Shown piece after piece: positions 18,216-27,578 of a stretch of 64,000 nt of DNA. The stretch's first letter is position 1. Each line of letters begins with the position of its first letter. Both the position numbers and the translations under genes were made by a program. The notes beneath the pieces are model-generated. The model searched no databases. It had not been told where the DNA came from and saw nothing but the letters and a program-made list of their open reading frames with translations. Origin of the DNA: JAIRVZ01 sp031553415 (GTDB lineage Bacteria; Bacteroidota; Bacteroidia; Bacteroidales; Azobacteroidaceae); the NCBI GenBank assembly GCA_031553415.1, contig JAVBLO010000069.1, positions 9,410-73,409 of the forward strand. The letters are read 5' to 3'.

Positions 18216-18776
18216 ATGGAAGAAAAAGAAAACCTGGAAAAGCAGGAAGAAATTCAAGAAATGGCTGACAATCCGGCAGAAAATGTGACAAATGAACCGA
18301 TTACAGAAGATAATCAAACGACTGAAACTTCCGCATCTGACAATTCGGCTGACGAATTGGCTCAACTGAAAGATTCTCATCTTCGTTTAATGGCTGAATA
18401 TGATAATTACCGTAAACGAACTGTTAAAGAAAAAGCTGATTTGATTAAAAACGGAGGCGAACGTGTTTTAATCGGTTTGTTGCCTGTAATCGATGACTTT
18501 GAACGGGCTTTACAAAATATTGCTCCTGAAATCGATAATAGCATTGCAGAAGGAATCACATTAATTTACAATAAATTTATGACTTTCCTGAAACAAAATG
18601 GAGTCCAACCTATTGATGCAATCGGGGAAACTTTTGATGATGAGCTTTTTGATGCTATTGCTACAGTTCCTTCACCAGATGAAAATTCTAAGGGAAAAGT
18701 TATTGATTGCGTATTGACCGGCTATAAATTGAATGATAAGGTTATCAGGCATTCCAAAGTGGTGGTTGCAGGATAA
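18216..18776 (+). CDS. grpE: Nucleotide exchange factor GrpE
   Basis: The 186-residue co-chaperone releases ADP from DnaK. After an acidic, probably disordered N-terminus, residues 45-80 form the coiled coil (LAQLKDSHLRLMAEYDNYRKRT). The beta domain ends in the conserved GYKLNDKVIRHSKVVV motif. An upstream in-frame ATG at 18180 adds 12 unusual residues; 18216 gives the normal start. It is followed 90 bases later by dnaJ, the classical chaperone pair. The gap has an imperfect inverted repeat (18781-18792 with 18831-18843) but no T-run. Confidence 0.93.
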   Translation: MEEKENLEKQEEIQEMADNPAENVTNEPITEDNQTTETSASDNSADELAQLKDSHLRLMAEYDNYRKRTVKEKADLIKNGGERVLIGLLPVIDDFERALQNIAPEIDNSIAEGITLIYNKFMTFLKQNGVQPIDAIGETFDDELFDAIATVPSPDENSKGKVIDCVLTGYKLNDKVIRHSKVVVAG

Positions 18777-18866
18777 TTTACCCTTAAAGGAGGCTTTGGT
18801 GTAGTATAATAAACAAGTTCATTGAGCTAACTCCACTTGAGGGGGCGAAAATATAAACTAAACAAA

Positions 18867-20039
18867 ATGGCAAAACGAGATTATTACGAAATATTAGAGG
18901 TTGGCAAAAACGCTACAAAAGAAGAAATAAAGAAAGCTTACCGCAAAAAGGCTATTCAATATCACCCTGATAAAAATCCGGGAGACAAGGCGGCTGAAGA
19001 AAAATTCAAAGAAGCAGCTGAAGCTTATGAAATATTGAGCGATGATAATAAACGTAGCCGTTATGATCAATTCGGTCATGCCGGAGTAGGTGGTGCTGCA
19101 AGTAATGGTGGCGGTTTTGGAGGTGGCGGTATGTCTATGGACGACATATTTTCTCAGTTCGGGGATATTTTTGGCGGTCATTTTGGAAGTAGTTTCGGTG
19201 GTTTTAGCGGTTTCGGAGGCTTTGGCGGCGGAGGAAGAGGACAACGGGTAAATCGTGGTTCAGATTTGAGAGTTAAGGTAAAACTTAATTTACAGGAAGT
19301 TGCCAAAGGCGTTGAAAAGAAAATTAAAGTCAAGAAATATATACCTTGTAATGTTTGTAGTGGAACTGGAGCAGAGAATGGCTCTTCTTATACTACTTGT
19401 TCTACATGTAAGGGAACCGGCCAGACAACACGGGTAGTAAACACCATGCTGGGTGCCATGCAAACGACTGCAACTTGTAGCGCTTGCGGTGGCGAAGGAA
19501 AAATCATCACAAACAAATGTAAAACCTGTAACGGCGAGGGCATTACGAGGGATGAGGAAGTAATTTCAATCAATATCCCTGCCGGAGTTGCCGAAGGTAT
19601 GCAGTTGTCGCTTTCCGGTAAAGGAAATGCAGCGCGCAGAGGTGGAGTCAATGGCGATTTATTGGTTGTTATCGAAGAAGAACAGCATCCGGAACTGATA
19701 AGGGACCAAAATGATGTCATTTATAATCTGTTGCTTAGCTTTCCGAAAGCTGCGATGGGTGGAGATGTCGAAGTCCCTACCATTGACGGAAAAGCAAAAA
19801 TCAAAATCGATCCGGGAACACAGCCCGGACGTGTGTTAAGGTTACGCAACAAAGGTTTGCCAAGTGTAAACGGATATGGTACGGGTGATTTGTTGGTGAA
19901 TATCAGTATTTATGTGCCTGAAAACCTTTCTAAAGAAGAGAAAACTACATTGGAAAATTTGGAAAATGCTCAGAACTTTCAACCTGCAAAATCGGTTAAA
20001 GACAAGATATTCAGCCACTTTCGAAGAATGTTCGATTAA
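18867..20039 (+). CDS. dnaJ: Chaperone protein DnaJ
   Basis: The 390-residue Hsp40 stimulates DnaK ATPase and binds unfolded proteins. The J domain carries HPD at residues 33-35. A Gly/Phe-rich linker follows, then four zinc-binding CxxCxGxG repeats (CNVCSGTG, CSTCKGTG, CSACGGEG, CKTCNGEG) and the C-terminal substrate-binding domains. An upstream start at 18837 would add ten basic residues; 18867 begins with the usual MAKRDYYE. It is downstream of grpE and ends just before a strong hairpin shared with the convergent dipeptidase gene. Confidence 0.95.
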   Translation: MAKRDYYEILEVGKNATKEEIKKAYRKKAIQYHPDKNPGDKAAEEKFKEAAEAYEILSDDNKRSRYDQFGHAGVGGAASNGGGFGGGGMSMDDIFSQFGDIFGGHFGSSFGGFSGFGGFGGGGRGQRVNRGSDLRVKVKLNLQEVAKGVEKKIKVKKYIPCNVCSGTGAENGSSYTTCSTCKGTGQTTRVVNTMLGAMQTTATCSACGGEGKIITNKCKTCNGEGITRDEEVISINIPAGVAEGMQLSLSGKGNAARRGGVNGDLLVVIEEEQHPELIRDQNDVIYNLLLSFPKAAMGGDVEVPTIDGKAKIKIDPGTQPGRVLRLRNKGLPSVNGYGTGDLLVNISIYVPENLSKEEKTTLENLENAQNFQPAKSVKDKIFSHFRRMFD

Positions 20040-20045
20040 GGAAAT

Positions 20046-20128
20046 GAGAAGTTGGAAGTGAGAAGTGAGAATGAGCTTACACACGATAAAACTATCTGGC
20101 GTAAGCTCATTCTCACTTCCAACTTCTC
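20046..20128. terminator. Long hairpin between convergent dnaJ and C69 dipeptidase genes
   Basis: The left arm (20046-20080) and right arm (20101-20128) pair over 28 bases apart from a seven-base bulge. The bulge arises because GTGAGAA is duplicated in the left arm. The element starts 7 bases after the dnaJ stop and overlaps the last two bases of the dipeptidase gene. It is probably a two-way terminator, although its length and the internal duplication are more like a dispersed repeat. Confidence 0.65.
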
Positions 20129-21764
20129 AATTCTTCACTCTTAACTTCTCTCCCGTGTCTTTCACAATCATCCGGTAGTGCGATTCGCTATAACCGGCGC
20201 GGATAGGAGAGGTTGGTTTGCCATATTCATTTGTTTTGAATTTTCCATTTTCTTCTTTCCTGACAATGCCATCCATATATTTTACCATCATACGTTCTCC
20301 AAGTGATTTCCATTTGTCGAAAGCATGTTGGGCTTCTGTTATACTGTAATTTGTCAGGAATGAAATAGCTTGGTTCCTGTCTTTCTTTAGTAATTCGCTG
20401 GCTTTCTGTTCAATTAAAGGTTGCATTTCGAAGAAGCCGTTTTCCAAATCAGATTGTAAGACTGTAATGTCGGGAGCCATTTGAGAATAACGCATATAAG
20501 CCATGTTGGCAACCCAATTATGAATCCAGAAAGAAGATGTCCATGAAAAATGATATAAATCTCCATTTCCTTCCCGGAAACATTCAGGAGTTTTAGTCAT
20601 GTTGGCATACATGGGCGTATAAACCGTAAAAGTGGCATCATCGACACCAAACCAAAGCAAGGCTCCAACTTCGTCGGATAATGAATTACGCATTTGACCT
20701 ATAAATGTAAATCCGGTTTGTTGTGTGCCAATGGGGCGCTCGTTACAATATTCCACACTGTCGACTTTCCATGTTAATGGGGCAAAGCGGATGGGAGAGG
20801 AGAATGAACCTGCTCCGGTATCTACTGTCATGTCGAAGTAGGTTCCTTCATAATGGTCGCGCATGGTCGACATGATGTCTTTTACACTCAATTTCCGGTC
20901 GGGTTTGATGTAAAGCGGCATGATATTATCGGGATTTTCCCCTTTGGCATAATCAATCCATTTGCCGGCATCTTTGCTGAATTTGTTGAAATAAGTCCAG
21001 ACGCGGGCTTCACAGAAACGCAATGCTCCGAAATCGTAAGGACAGTAAGCTTTGGCAAAACTGAAATCTTTATCATTCCCTGAAAAGTAGCCTTTTTCGC
21101 GTGCAAAGGAAATAACGTCTTCAGAGTATAAACAACTTTCTTTGTTATTTAAAGGAAACTGGTGAACCCTCGATTGGTTGGCGTGGGCGGCAATACAATC
21201 ATCCGGTATGCGCACTGCTACCCAAACAGCACCTTTACGTCCGGGACCTTTTCCAATCAGTTCCAGAATCCAGACTTCGTTTTTATCTACAAGGGAAAAA
21301 GATTCTCCGGAACTGTAATACCCATATTCTTGAACCAGATTAGTCATGACGGTAATGGCTTCCCGGGCTGTTTTTGCACGTTGCAATGTAATATAGATGA
21401 GGCTTCCGTAATCCATAATTCCTGTGGAATCGATTAATTCTTCACGTCCTGTAAAGGTGGTTTCGCCGATACAGAGTTGGTGCTCATTCATATTACCAAT
21501 GACATTGTAGGTTTGTTTTACCTGAGAAATTTGTCCCAGGAATTTTCCTGTATCCCATTCATATATATTCAGTAGAGTTCCTTCGGGATAAATGGCTGCA
21601 GGCCAATGATACAACTCTCCAAAAAGAGAATAAGAGTCGGCGGAATAAGAAACCATGGTTGAACCGTCTGTAGAGGCTGATTTTCCTACTAATAAATTGG
21701 TACAGGGATAAATAGATAAGGCGATAAAGCCGGAAAAAATGATCAGGAATATTTTCTTCATCAT
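20127..21764 (-). CDS. C69 family dipeptidase, exported
   Basis: The 545-residue protein has a signal peptide (MMKKIFLIIFSGFIALSIYP) directly followed by Cys21. In this N-terminal-nucleophile family the Cys becomes the catalytic first residue after processing (CTNLLVGKSASTDGS). GETTFTGREELID, WILELIGKGPGRKGAVWVAVRIPDDCIAAHANQSR and the middle region with DHYEGTYFDMT are family features of PepD-like dipeptidases. It probably cleaves dipeptides in the periplasm. A single-gene unit with a good promoter box upstream. The ending Lys-Asn residues lie in the hairpin shared with dnaJ. Confidence 0.9.
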   Translation of the reverse strand: MMKKIFLIIFSGFIALSIYPCTNLLVGKSASTDGSTMVSYSADSYSLFGELYHWPAAIYPEGTLLNIYEWDTGKFLGQISQVKQTYNVIGNMNEHQLCIGETTFTGREELIDSTGIMDYGSLIYITLQRAKTAREAITVMTNLVQEYGYYSSGESFSLVDKNEVWILELIGKGPGRKGAVWVAVRIPDDCIAAHANQSRVHQFPLNNKESCLYSEDVISFAREKGYFSGNDKDFSFAKAYCPYDFGALRFCEARVWTYFNKFSKDAGKWIDYAKGENPDNIMPLYIKPDRKLSVKDIMSTMRDHYEGTYFDMTVDTGAGSFSSPIRFAPLTWKVDSVEYCNERPIGTQQTGFTFIGQMRNSLSDEVGALLWFGVDDATFTVYTPMYANMTKTPECFREGNGDLYHFSWTSSFWIHNWVANMAYMRYSQMAPDITVLQSDLENGFFEMQPLIEQKASELLKKDRNQAISFLTNYSITEAQHAFDKWKSLGERMMVKYMDGIVRKEENGKFKTNEYGKPTSPIRAGYSESHYRMIVKDTGEKLRVKN

Positions 21765-21784
21765 AATGAAATTATTTTGAACTC

Positions 21785-21792
21785 CAAAGATA
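21785..21792 (-). promoter_or_regulatory. -7 promoter box for the C69 dipeptidase gene
   Basis: The minus strand reads TATCTTTG, matching TAnnTTTG, 21 bases upstream of the ATG. No TTTG is seen at the -33 distance. The gap is so short that this promoter overlaps what must once have been the 5' end of the RHS gene on the other strand. Confidence 0.45.
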
Positions 21793-21807
21793 ATGATTTT
21801 TTAGTAG

Positions 21808-22371
21808 GCAGTAAGTATTATATTCATTAACGCACAAACCGCAAAAAATCCTTTTGAGAAATATGGTTTTAAGAAAGTTCGAGCCTACTCATATTCTAAA
21901 GGTGAATTTGAAGAATTTCACGATAACAAAGAAGTGGTCGAAATCGGTTCAGTTTTGTATGATACAAAAACAAATCAGGTTGTAGGATATGTAAAAGCAG
22001 AAGCCGAAAATGAAGTTGATGTTTCGGTTCCGGCTATGTCGATTGACCCACTTTGTGAAAAATATCCGTGGATTTCACCCTATGTTTATTGCGCGAATAA
22101 TCCGATAAGATATGTAGATTATAGAGGAGATAGAATTTCACTCGCAGGCATGCAAGGCTTAGTCCAAGCTCTTAATACAAATTATACGCAAACTATTGTA
22201 AATGATTTACAAGCACAAACAGGGTTAACTATTACAGTTGGAGCAGATGGTAAAATGTCATATGCAAAAGATAAGAATGGGAAAACTGTTCAAGTTGGAA
22301 GCGCAACAGCAAGAACGTTCATGACTGGAGCGATTGACCATCCAATGACCATAATTATAGCACACCCATAG
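21808..22371 (+). pseudogene. RHS-repeat core fragment (truncated at both ends)
   Basis: The frame is open from a stop at 21805 but has no ATG. It begins with the tail of a signal-peptide-like sequence (IIFINAQTAKNPFEKYGFKK). The centre carries a typical RHS core motif (MSIDPLCEKYPWISPYVYCANNPIRYVD cut here to its key parts: DPLCEKYPWISPY and CANNPIRYVD). About 80 variable residues follow and end in GAIDHPMTIIIAHP, where a toxin-like domain would be expected to continue. In intact proteins the core would be much longer. It lies head to head with the dipeptidase gene and just before the polysaccharide locus. Likely a relic. Confidence 0.6.
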
Positions 22372-22445
22372 GATCATAAATAAAATCTTTATCTTTGTAT
22401 TTATTTTTGAATGAGGGATGAAATATTCAAAACAAAATAATAAAC

Positions 22446-23717
22446 ATGTCAGTAGCAATTAAATTTGAAAATATAAGCAAACAATACAGATTGGGATTAG
22501 TTTCCACCCGCACTTTGAGCCATGACCTGAATCGCTGGTGGACAATGAACATCCGTGGCAAAGAAGATCCTTATTTAAAAATTGGAGAAACCAACGACAG
22601 AGCACACAAAGGCCATAGCGAATATGTATGGGCATTAAAAGACATCAATTTTGAAGTTGAACAAGGCGATGTGTTGGGTATTATCGGCAAAAACGGAGCC
22701 GGGAAATCCACCCTGTTAAAAATTTTATCAAAGGTCACCTCCCCTACTACAGGAACAATTCAAGCCAAAGGTCGTATCGCTTCATTACTCGAAGTAGGTA
22801 CAGGTTTTCATCCAGAACTAACTGGACGTGAAAATATCTTTATGAACGGTGCCATTATGGGAATGACCAAGCAGGAAATCAGCCGGAAATTAAATGAGAT
22901 TGTAGATTTTTCCGGAGTTGAAAGATACATTGATACTCCTGTAAAACGTTATTCTTCAGGAATGACCGTTCGCTTAGGTTTTGCTGTGGCTGCACACTTA
23001 GACCCCGAAATTCTGGTAGTTGATGAAGTGCTTGCTGTAGGAGATGCGGAGTTCCAAAAAAAGGCGATTGGGAAAATGCAGGATGTGAGTAGAGCGGAAG
23101 GACGGACTGTTTTGTTTGTGAGTCATAATATGGTGGCAACTAGAAATTTATGCAAATCAGGAATCATACTTAAAGATGGAAGCATTGTAAGGGCTGGAAA
23201 TATAGAAGATGTCATAAACGAATATGTTATTGAAAATGAGAATAATTTAGCTATAAATTTGGAAAATGATATCCATAGACAAGGAAGTGGTATTGTAATT
23301 TTTACTGACTTTTTTGTAAACAACCTCAACAATGAAAATATAGCTATTATATTAACTGGTCATGATATAATATTTAACTTCAGAGTAAAAGCAAAACATG
23401 AATGTAAAATAGATTTAGGTTTTTCATTTTTCACACCAGAAGGTATTATGATGAGTAATTTATATTCCAACTACCAAAATCAAACGTTTTTTCTTAAAGA
23501 AGGTTATTCTTTAATCTCTTGTATGATAAAAGAATTTCCTTTTTGTTCACCTAAAATAATTGTCCGCGGAATGATATATATCAATGGTGTATTATCTGAT
23601 TGGCCAAATACACATTTAGGAATAATTGATATTGAGAAAGGGGACTATTATAATACCGGAAAAAAGTCATCGGCTAATATACAATATTTATTCAAAGGAG
23701 AATGGCAGTTAAAATGA
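22446..23717 (+). CDS. Polysaccharide ABC transporter ATP-binding protein, Wzt-like
   Basis: The 423-residue ATPase would power export of a completed glycan. Walker A (GKNGAGKST), the Q-loop region, signature YSSGMTVRLGFAVAAHLDPEILVVDEVLAVGD with Walker B, and the switch His (VSHNM) are intact. Residues from about 255 are a C-terminal beta domain like that of Wzt proteins, which reads the terminal modification of the glycan chain. The membrane partner Wzm is usually next door but is not found in this window. The downstream methyltransferase overlaps it by 16 bases. Methylation of the chain end could be the export signal, which is an inference. Confidence 0.92.
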   Translation: MSVAIKFENISKQYRLGLVSTRTLSHDLNRWWTMNIRGKEDPYLKIGETNDRAHKGHSEYVWALKDINFEVEQGDVLGIIGKNGAGKSTLLKILSKVTSPTTGTIQAKGRIASLLEVGTGFHPELTGRENIFMNGAIMGMTKQEISRKLNEIVDFSGVERYIDTPVKRYSSGMTVRLGFAVAAHLDPEILVVDEVLAVGDAEFQKKAIGKMQDVSRAEGRTVLFVSHNMVATRNLCKSGIILKDGSIVRAGNIEDVINEYVIENENNLAINLENDIHRQGSGIVIFTDFFVNNLNNENIAIILTGHDIIFNFRVKAKHECKIDLGFSFFTPEGIMMSNLYSNYQNQTFFLKEGYSLISCMIKEFPFCSPKIIVRGMIYINGVLSDWPNTHLGIIDIEKGDYYNTGKKSSANIQYLFKGEWQLK

Positions 23718-24448
23718 AAAAAGAAAAAATGCAACAAAATCTCAAAAATTGCAGTTTGAGAGATAATGAGGATTTACCTGTCATAAAATTTTTAGATACA
23801 TTAGACAAAAATAAATCTTATTCATTATTAGAAGTTGGTAGTGGGTTATGCCGTTTTGTCAACAAAATAAAATTACTTTATCCAAATATTGAAATTACTT
23901 GCTATGAGATCAATAAAGATCTTGCTAATAAAGCTCAGGAATATGGTTTTAACACAATAAATGATAATTTTTTAAATAACACAATAGAAGAGAACAAATA
24001 CGATATTGTGCATTGTTCACATGTAATAGAACATTTTAAATATCCTGAGATTACTTTTGTCATTGATGAGTTACTTCGAATAACAAAAACGGGGGGGAGT
24101 TGTATTATCAGATCTCCCTTAATGTGGAAAGATTTTTTTAACGACATTGATCATGTAAGAATATATCCTCCTGATGCCATTATTGCCTATTTACGAAATG
24201 AGCAACAACAAAAAAAAGGGAAAAACGAAGTTTGCATAATGAATATTTGGTATCGTACCTTACCAAAACAATATCTATTAATAGATAAAAGTTTTCTAAT
24301 TTATGGAATTCCTTTTATTCGTACTTTTTTAAATAGATATATAATCCCTAAAATTAATCATAAATTTGTTAAACTTTGGAACAAGTATAGATACCCTGCA
24401 AGTAAACCTAATGGATATGTTATGATTGTAAAAAAAGAGAGTGAATAA
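23702..24448 (+). CDS. Class I SAM-dependent methyltransferase
   Basis: The 248-residue enzyme has the Rossmann methyltransferase core: motif I LLEVGSGLCRFVNKI, acidic YEINKDLANKA, motif IV DIVHCSHVIEHF and motif post-I FVIDELLRITKTGGSCIIRSP. It overlaps the Wzt gene, so translation is probably coupled. A chain-terminating or sugar methyltransferase fits the position. A run of seven G (24091-24097) in the Thr-Gly-Gly codons is conspicuous in such AT-rich DNA. The ATG at 23714 is an equally possible start. Confidence 0.82.
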   Translation: MAVKMKKEKMQQNLKNCSLRDNEDLPVIKFLDTLDKNKSYSLLEVGSGLCRFVNKIKLLYPNIEITCYEINKDLANKAQEYGFNTINDNFLNNTIEENKYDIVHCSHVIEHFKYPEITFVIDELLRITKTGGSCIIRSPLMWKDFFNDIDHVRIYPPDAIIAYLRNEQQQKKGKNEVCIMNIWYRTLPKQYLLIDKSFLIYGIPFIRTFLNRYIIPKINHKFVKLWNKYRYPASKPNGYVMIVKKESE

Positions 24449-24464
24449 ACTATTAATTTTTCCA

Positions 24465-25400
24465 ATGAATCAAATAGATTATTCCATAATAATTCCTCAC
24501 AAAAATATTCCGGTTCTTTTGCAACGTTGTTTGGATTCAATACCTCAGAGGGATAATATTCAAATAATAATAGTAGATGATAACAGCGATACGAGCAAAG
24601 TTAATTTTGAAAATTTTCCAGGATTAAATAATCCACATGTTGAAGTTATTTTTGGGAAGAATGAAAATGGAAGAAAGGGAGCAGGATATGCCCGCAATTT
24701 AGGGTTGGAACGAGCAAAAGGCAAATGGATAATTTTCGCTGATGCTGATGATTTCTTTAATCCTTGTTTTGAAGAGGCATTAGATAAATACAAAGATAAC
24801 AAAAATGACATTATATTTTTCAAAGCTACAAGCATTTTTTCAGATACAAATGAGCCTTGTGACAGAAGCGAACATATAAATGTACCATTAAAGCAAATCC
24901 AACAGACAAATAACTGGGATTTAGCATTTAAAATACATGTACCATGGGGAAAGTTTATGAAAAAATATATTATAGAAACAAATAACATCTCATTTCAAGA
25001 AGTAATGTATTCAAATGATATATTGTTTGCAATAAAATTAGGAGTAACAATGTCACAAAAAAAAATTGATGATAGTCCTATTTATTGTATAACATATAGA
25101 GAAAATTCTTTAACAGGAGAAAATACTCTTGAATCCGTTAAAGTCCGATTTGATGTCATCTGTGAATCTGTTGGTTATTTGACGAAAAATGGGAAAAAAA
25201 ATTATCTAATAAAAGATGCATATGAAAGATGGCTCTGGATTTATAAAAACAATAAAATATTAGGCATCAAACTTTTTCCGAAACTATTCAGCACCTGTAA
25301 ATTTAAGGTTTTCAATTATGTTATATGGAAAGATATTTATAATATCAAATCTACTTCTGTTTGGCGTTTATTACGAAGAATAAAAAGAACCATAAAATGA
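24465..25400 (+). CDS. Glycosyltransferase family 2 protein
   Basis: The 311-residue enzyme has a GT-A fold: DYSIIIPHKNIPVLLQRCLDSIP, IIVDDNSDTS, and the metal- and nucleotide-sugar-binding FADADDFF (DxD). It has no membrane span, so it probably acts at the inner face of the membrane on the growing repeat unit. A GTG at 24441 overlaps the methyltransferase gene; the ATG at 24465 gives the standard N-terminus. It overlaps the next gene in an ATGA arrangement. Donor and acceptor cannot be told. Confidence 0.85.
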   Translation: MNQIDYSIIIPHKNIPVLLQRCLDSIPQRDNIQIIIVDDNSDTSKVNFENFPGLNNPHVEVIFGKNENGRKGAGYARNLGLERAKGKWIIFADADDFFNPCFEEALDKYKDNKNDIIFFKATSIFSDTNEPCDRSEHINVPLKQIQQTNNWDLAFKIHVPWGKFMKKYIIETNNISFQEVMYSNDILFAIKLGVTMSQKKIDDSPIYCITYRENSLTGENTLESVKVRFDVICESVGYLTKNGKKNYLIKDAYERWLWIYKNNKILGIKLFPKLFSTCKFKVFNYVIWKDIYNIKSTSVWRLLRRIKRTIK

Positions 25401-26338
25401 AAGTTTCCATACTCATACCACTTTATAATTCAGAAAAATATATATCTCAAACTCTTGAATGTGCACTAAATCAAAGTTGGCAAGACAAAGAGATTATTGT
25501 GGTTGACGATGGTTCTATAGATAGTTCTCTATCCATAGCTCGTTCCTATGAATGCGATACGTTAAGAGTATTCTCTCAAAAAAATAAGGGAGCCAGTGCT
25601 GCTCGAAATTATGCGTTTTCAAAGTCGACAGGTGAATATATACAATACCTTGACGCTGATGATTTGATGGAAGACAATAAAATTGAGAAGCAAATAAATT
25701 ACATAAAACAATCCTCAAAAAAAAATATTTTAGTATATAGTGCAATTGAAATATTTGAAAATAAAATAACAAATATCATTACACCCAATACAACTTTCCG
25801 AAATAAATCATATTCTTATCCATTTGATCTGCTAAATGAAATGTTTCTTCTAAACAAGGCTATATTGCTACATTCTTATTTGGTTCATAAAAATTTGGTT
25901 GAAAAAAGTGGAGGATGGAATGAAGCATTATCAACTAATGATGATGGCGAGTTCTTTGCAAGAATTATTTCGTTATCTTCTTGTGTGAAGTTTGTTCCAG
26001 ATACTTTTGTTTATTACCGGAATACACCGGCAAGTTTAAGTAAACTTCGCAAAGATAAGAATGCTAAATCCGATTTATTATCTTTGAAATTAGTATCAGA
26101 TTTGATGATACAAAAAAATCCATCAGAAAAAACCCGTATGGCATGTTCTAAAAGATGTAATGATTTCATTCACAAATGGTTACTAGAGAATAAACCATTA
26201 CTTAAAGATCTAGAATCATACATGAAGGCTAATAACTTCACATATGACTTAACAGAAAAAAGCAAAAGATATATTTTGTTAGAGAAATTAATTGGGTGGA
26301 GACGGATTATGTTACTAAAGCAATTATTAAGAAACTAA
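25397..26338 (+). CDS. Glycosyltransferase family 2 protein
   Basis: The 313-residue GT-A enzyme shows KVSILIPLYNSEKYISQTLECALNQSW, IIVVDDGSIDSS, GASAARNYAFSKSTGEYIQYLDADDLM (DxD) and, later, SGGWNEALSTNDDGEFFARI, the acceptor-side acidic motif. It overlaps the preceding gene by four bases and is followed directly by the GT4 gene (TAAATG). Part of the polysaccharide assembly set; specificity unknown. Confidence 0.87.
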   Translation: MKVSILIPLYNSEKYISQTLECALNQSWQDKEIIVVDDGSIDSSLSIARSYECDTLRVFSQKNKGASAARNYAFSKSTGEYIQYLDADDLMEDNKIEKQINYIKQSSKKNILVYSAIEIFENKITNIITPNTTFRNKSYSYPFDLLNEMFLLNKAILLHSYLVHKNLVEKSGGWNEALSTNDDGEFFARIISLSSCVKFVPDTFVYYRNTPASLSKLRKDKNAKSDLLSLKLVSDLMIQKNPSEKTRMACSKRCNDFIHKWLLENKPLLKDLESYMKANNFTYDLTEKSKRYILLEKLIGWRRIMLLKQLLRN

Positions 26339-27475
26339 ATGGCGGCTAAAAAGAAGATATTACTTATTTCCCATAGCAATTCTTTAGGCGGTGCCGAACT
26401 TTGCTTTATAGAAACAATAAAAGCATTACAACTAAAACAATATGAGATACATGCGGTTTTCCCTTCAATAAAAGGAGAATTAAAGTCTATTTGTGAGCCT
26501 TTATGTAAAAGTTCATCTACTCAATATTTACCTTCTTGGATTGAAGAAGGAGAAAAATATCCTTTAAACACAAAATTCAAACTTCTTATAAACATTATAG
26601 TATCCATTCGAAAATCTATCAAATTAATAAATCAGATTAAACCGGATATTATAATAACGAACACATCAGTTATGCCTCAATATGGAATAGCTGCTAAATT
26701 AACACATAAAAAGCATATATGGTTTATCCACGAATTAGTTGACGAAGATTTTGGGTGTCATTTTATTTTTGGGAAAAATTTATCAAAAAAAACAATCTCC
26801 TATTGTTCTGAAACAATAATAACCAACTCAAATTTTGTAAATAGACGTTATATTCTTTTTGTTAAAAAAGAAAAATTGAAAATGTTATATCAACCTGTAG
26901 AAATAACCTTTCCAATAGAAGATATAACAAAAAAATCAAATAATCGTTTATCATTGCTAATTATAGGAAAAGTATCGGAATTTAAAGGCCAAAGGGAAGC
27001 TATCCTGGCTTGCAAGGAATTAAATAAACAAGGAATTGATTTTAATTTGTTGATTGTAGGAGCTCAACCCTCAACTTATTTAGATGAACTAAAATCTTTA
27101 GTGATTGAAGATTTGACTGATAAAGTAGAATTTATACCATTTACCTCCACCCCCTCAATTTATTACCAGCAATCAGATATTGTGTTGGTCTGTTCTCGTT
27201 GTGAAGCCTTAGGCAGAATAACTATCGAAGCAATGAAGATGGGATTACCTGTGATAGCATCTAATCAAGGAGGAAATCTGGAATTAATACAAAATGGCAT
27301 CAATGGGTATACTTACGAATTGGGAAAACCTATTGATTTGGCAAACAAAATTATACTACTAAAAAATATTGATATAAGAAAAAAAATGGGAGATAATGGA
27401 AGACGTTTTGCAAATGAAAATTTCAACTTCGAACTTTATACAAAAGAGTTGAATAATATCTTAATCAATTTGTAA
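26339..27475 (+). CDS. Glycosyltransferase family 4 protein
   Basis: The 378-residue GT-B enzyme starts KKILLISHSNSLGGAELCFIETIKAL, a classic GT4 acceptor-domain opening. The C-terminal donor-binding domain has LLIIGKVSEFKGQREAILA and SRCEALGRITIEAMKMGLPVIASNQGG, the E-x7-E nucleotide-sugar motif. It is a retaining transferase by family. It ends a tightly packed run of five genes; the next gene follows after about 100 bases with a promoter-like box and a small hairpin (27499-27519). Confidence 0.88.
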   Translation: MAAKKKILLISHSNSLGGAELCFIETIKALQLKQYEIHAVFPSIKGELKSICEPLCKSSSTQYLPSWIEEGEKYPLNTKFKLLINIIVSIRKSIKLINQIKPDIIITNTSVMPQYGIAAKLTHKKHIWFIHELVDEDFGCHFIFGKNLSKKTISYCSETIITNSNFVNRRYILFVKKEKLKMLYQPVEITFPIEDITKKSNNRLSLLIIGKVSEFKGQREAILACKELNKQGIDFNLLIVGAQPSTYLDELKSLVIEDLTDKVEFIPFTSTPSIYYQQSDIVLVCSRCEALGRITIEAMKMGLPVIASNQGGNLELIQNGINGYTYELGKPIDLANKIILLKNIDIRKKMGDNGRRFANENFNFELYTKELNNILINL

Positions 27476-27550
27476 AAGTACAACCACTATAGTGCACCCC
27501 CTCACGCCACTAAGGAGGGCATATTCTAAAGCTAATTTAAAAAATATCCA

Positions 27551-27558
27551 TATATTTG
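27551..27558 (+). promoter_or_regulatory. Possible internal promoter box in the polysaccharide locus
   Basis: TATATTTG matches TAnnTTTG, 20 bases before the next GT2 start. A hairpin with CCCTC/GAGGG arms (27499-27503 and 27515-27519) lies upstream. No -33 box is clear, so this is weak. Confidence 0.3.
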
Positions 27559-27578
27559 TACAATACAGAAGATTAAAC

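Noticed and set aside
18781..18843. Imperfect inverted repeat between grpE and dnaJ as a terminator or CIRCE element
   Set aside because: It has mismatches, no T-run and no match to the CIRCE consensus.
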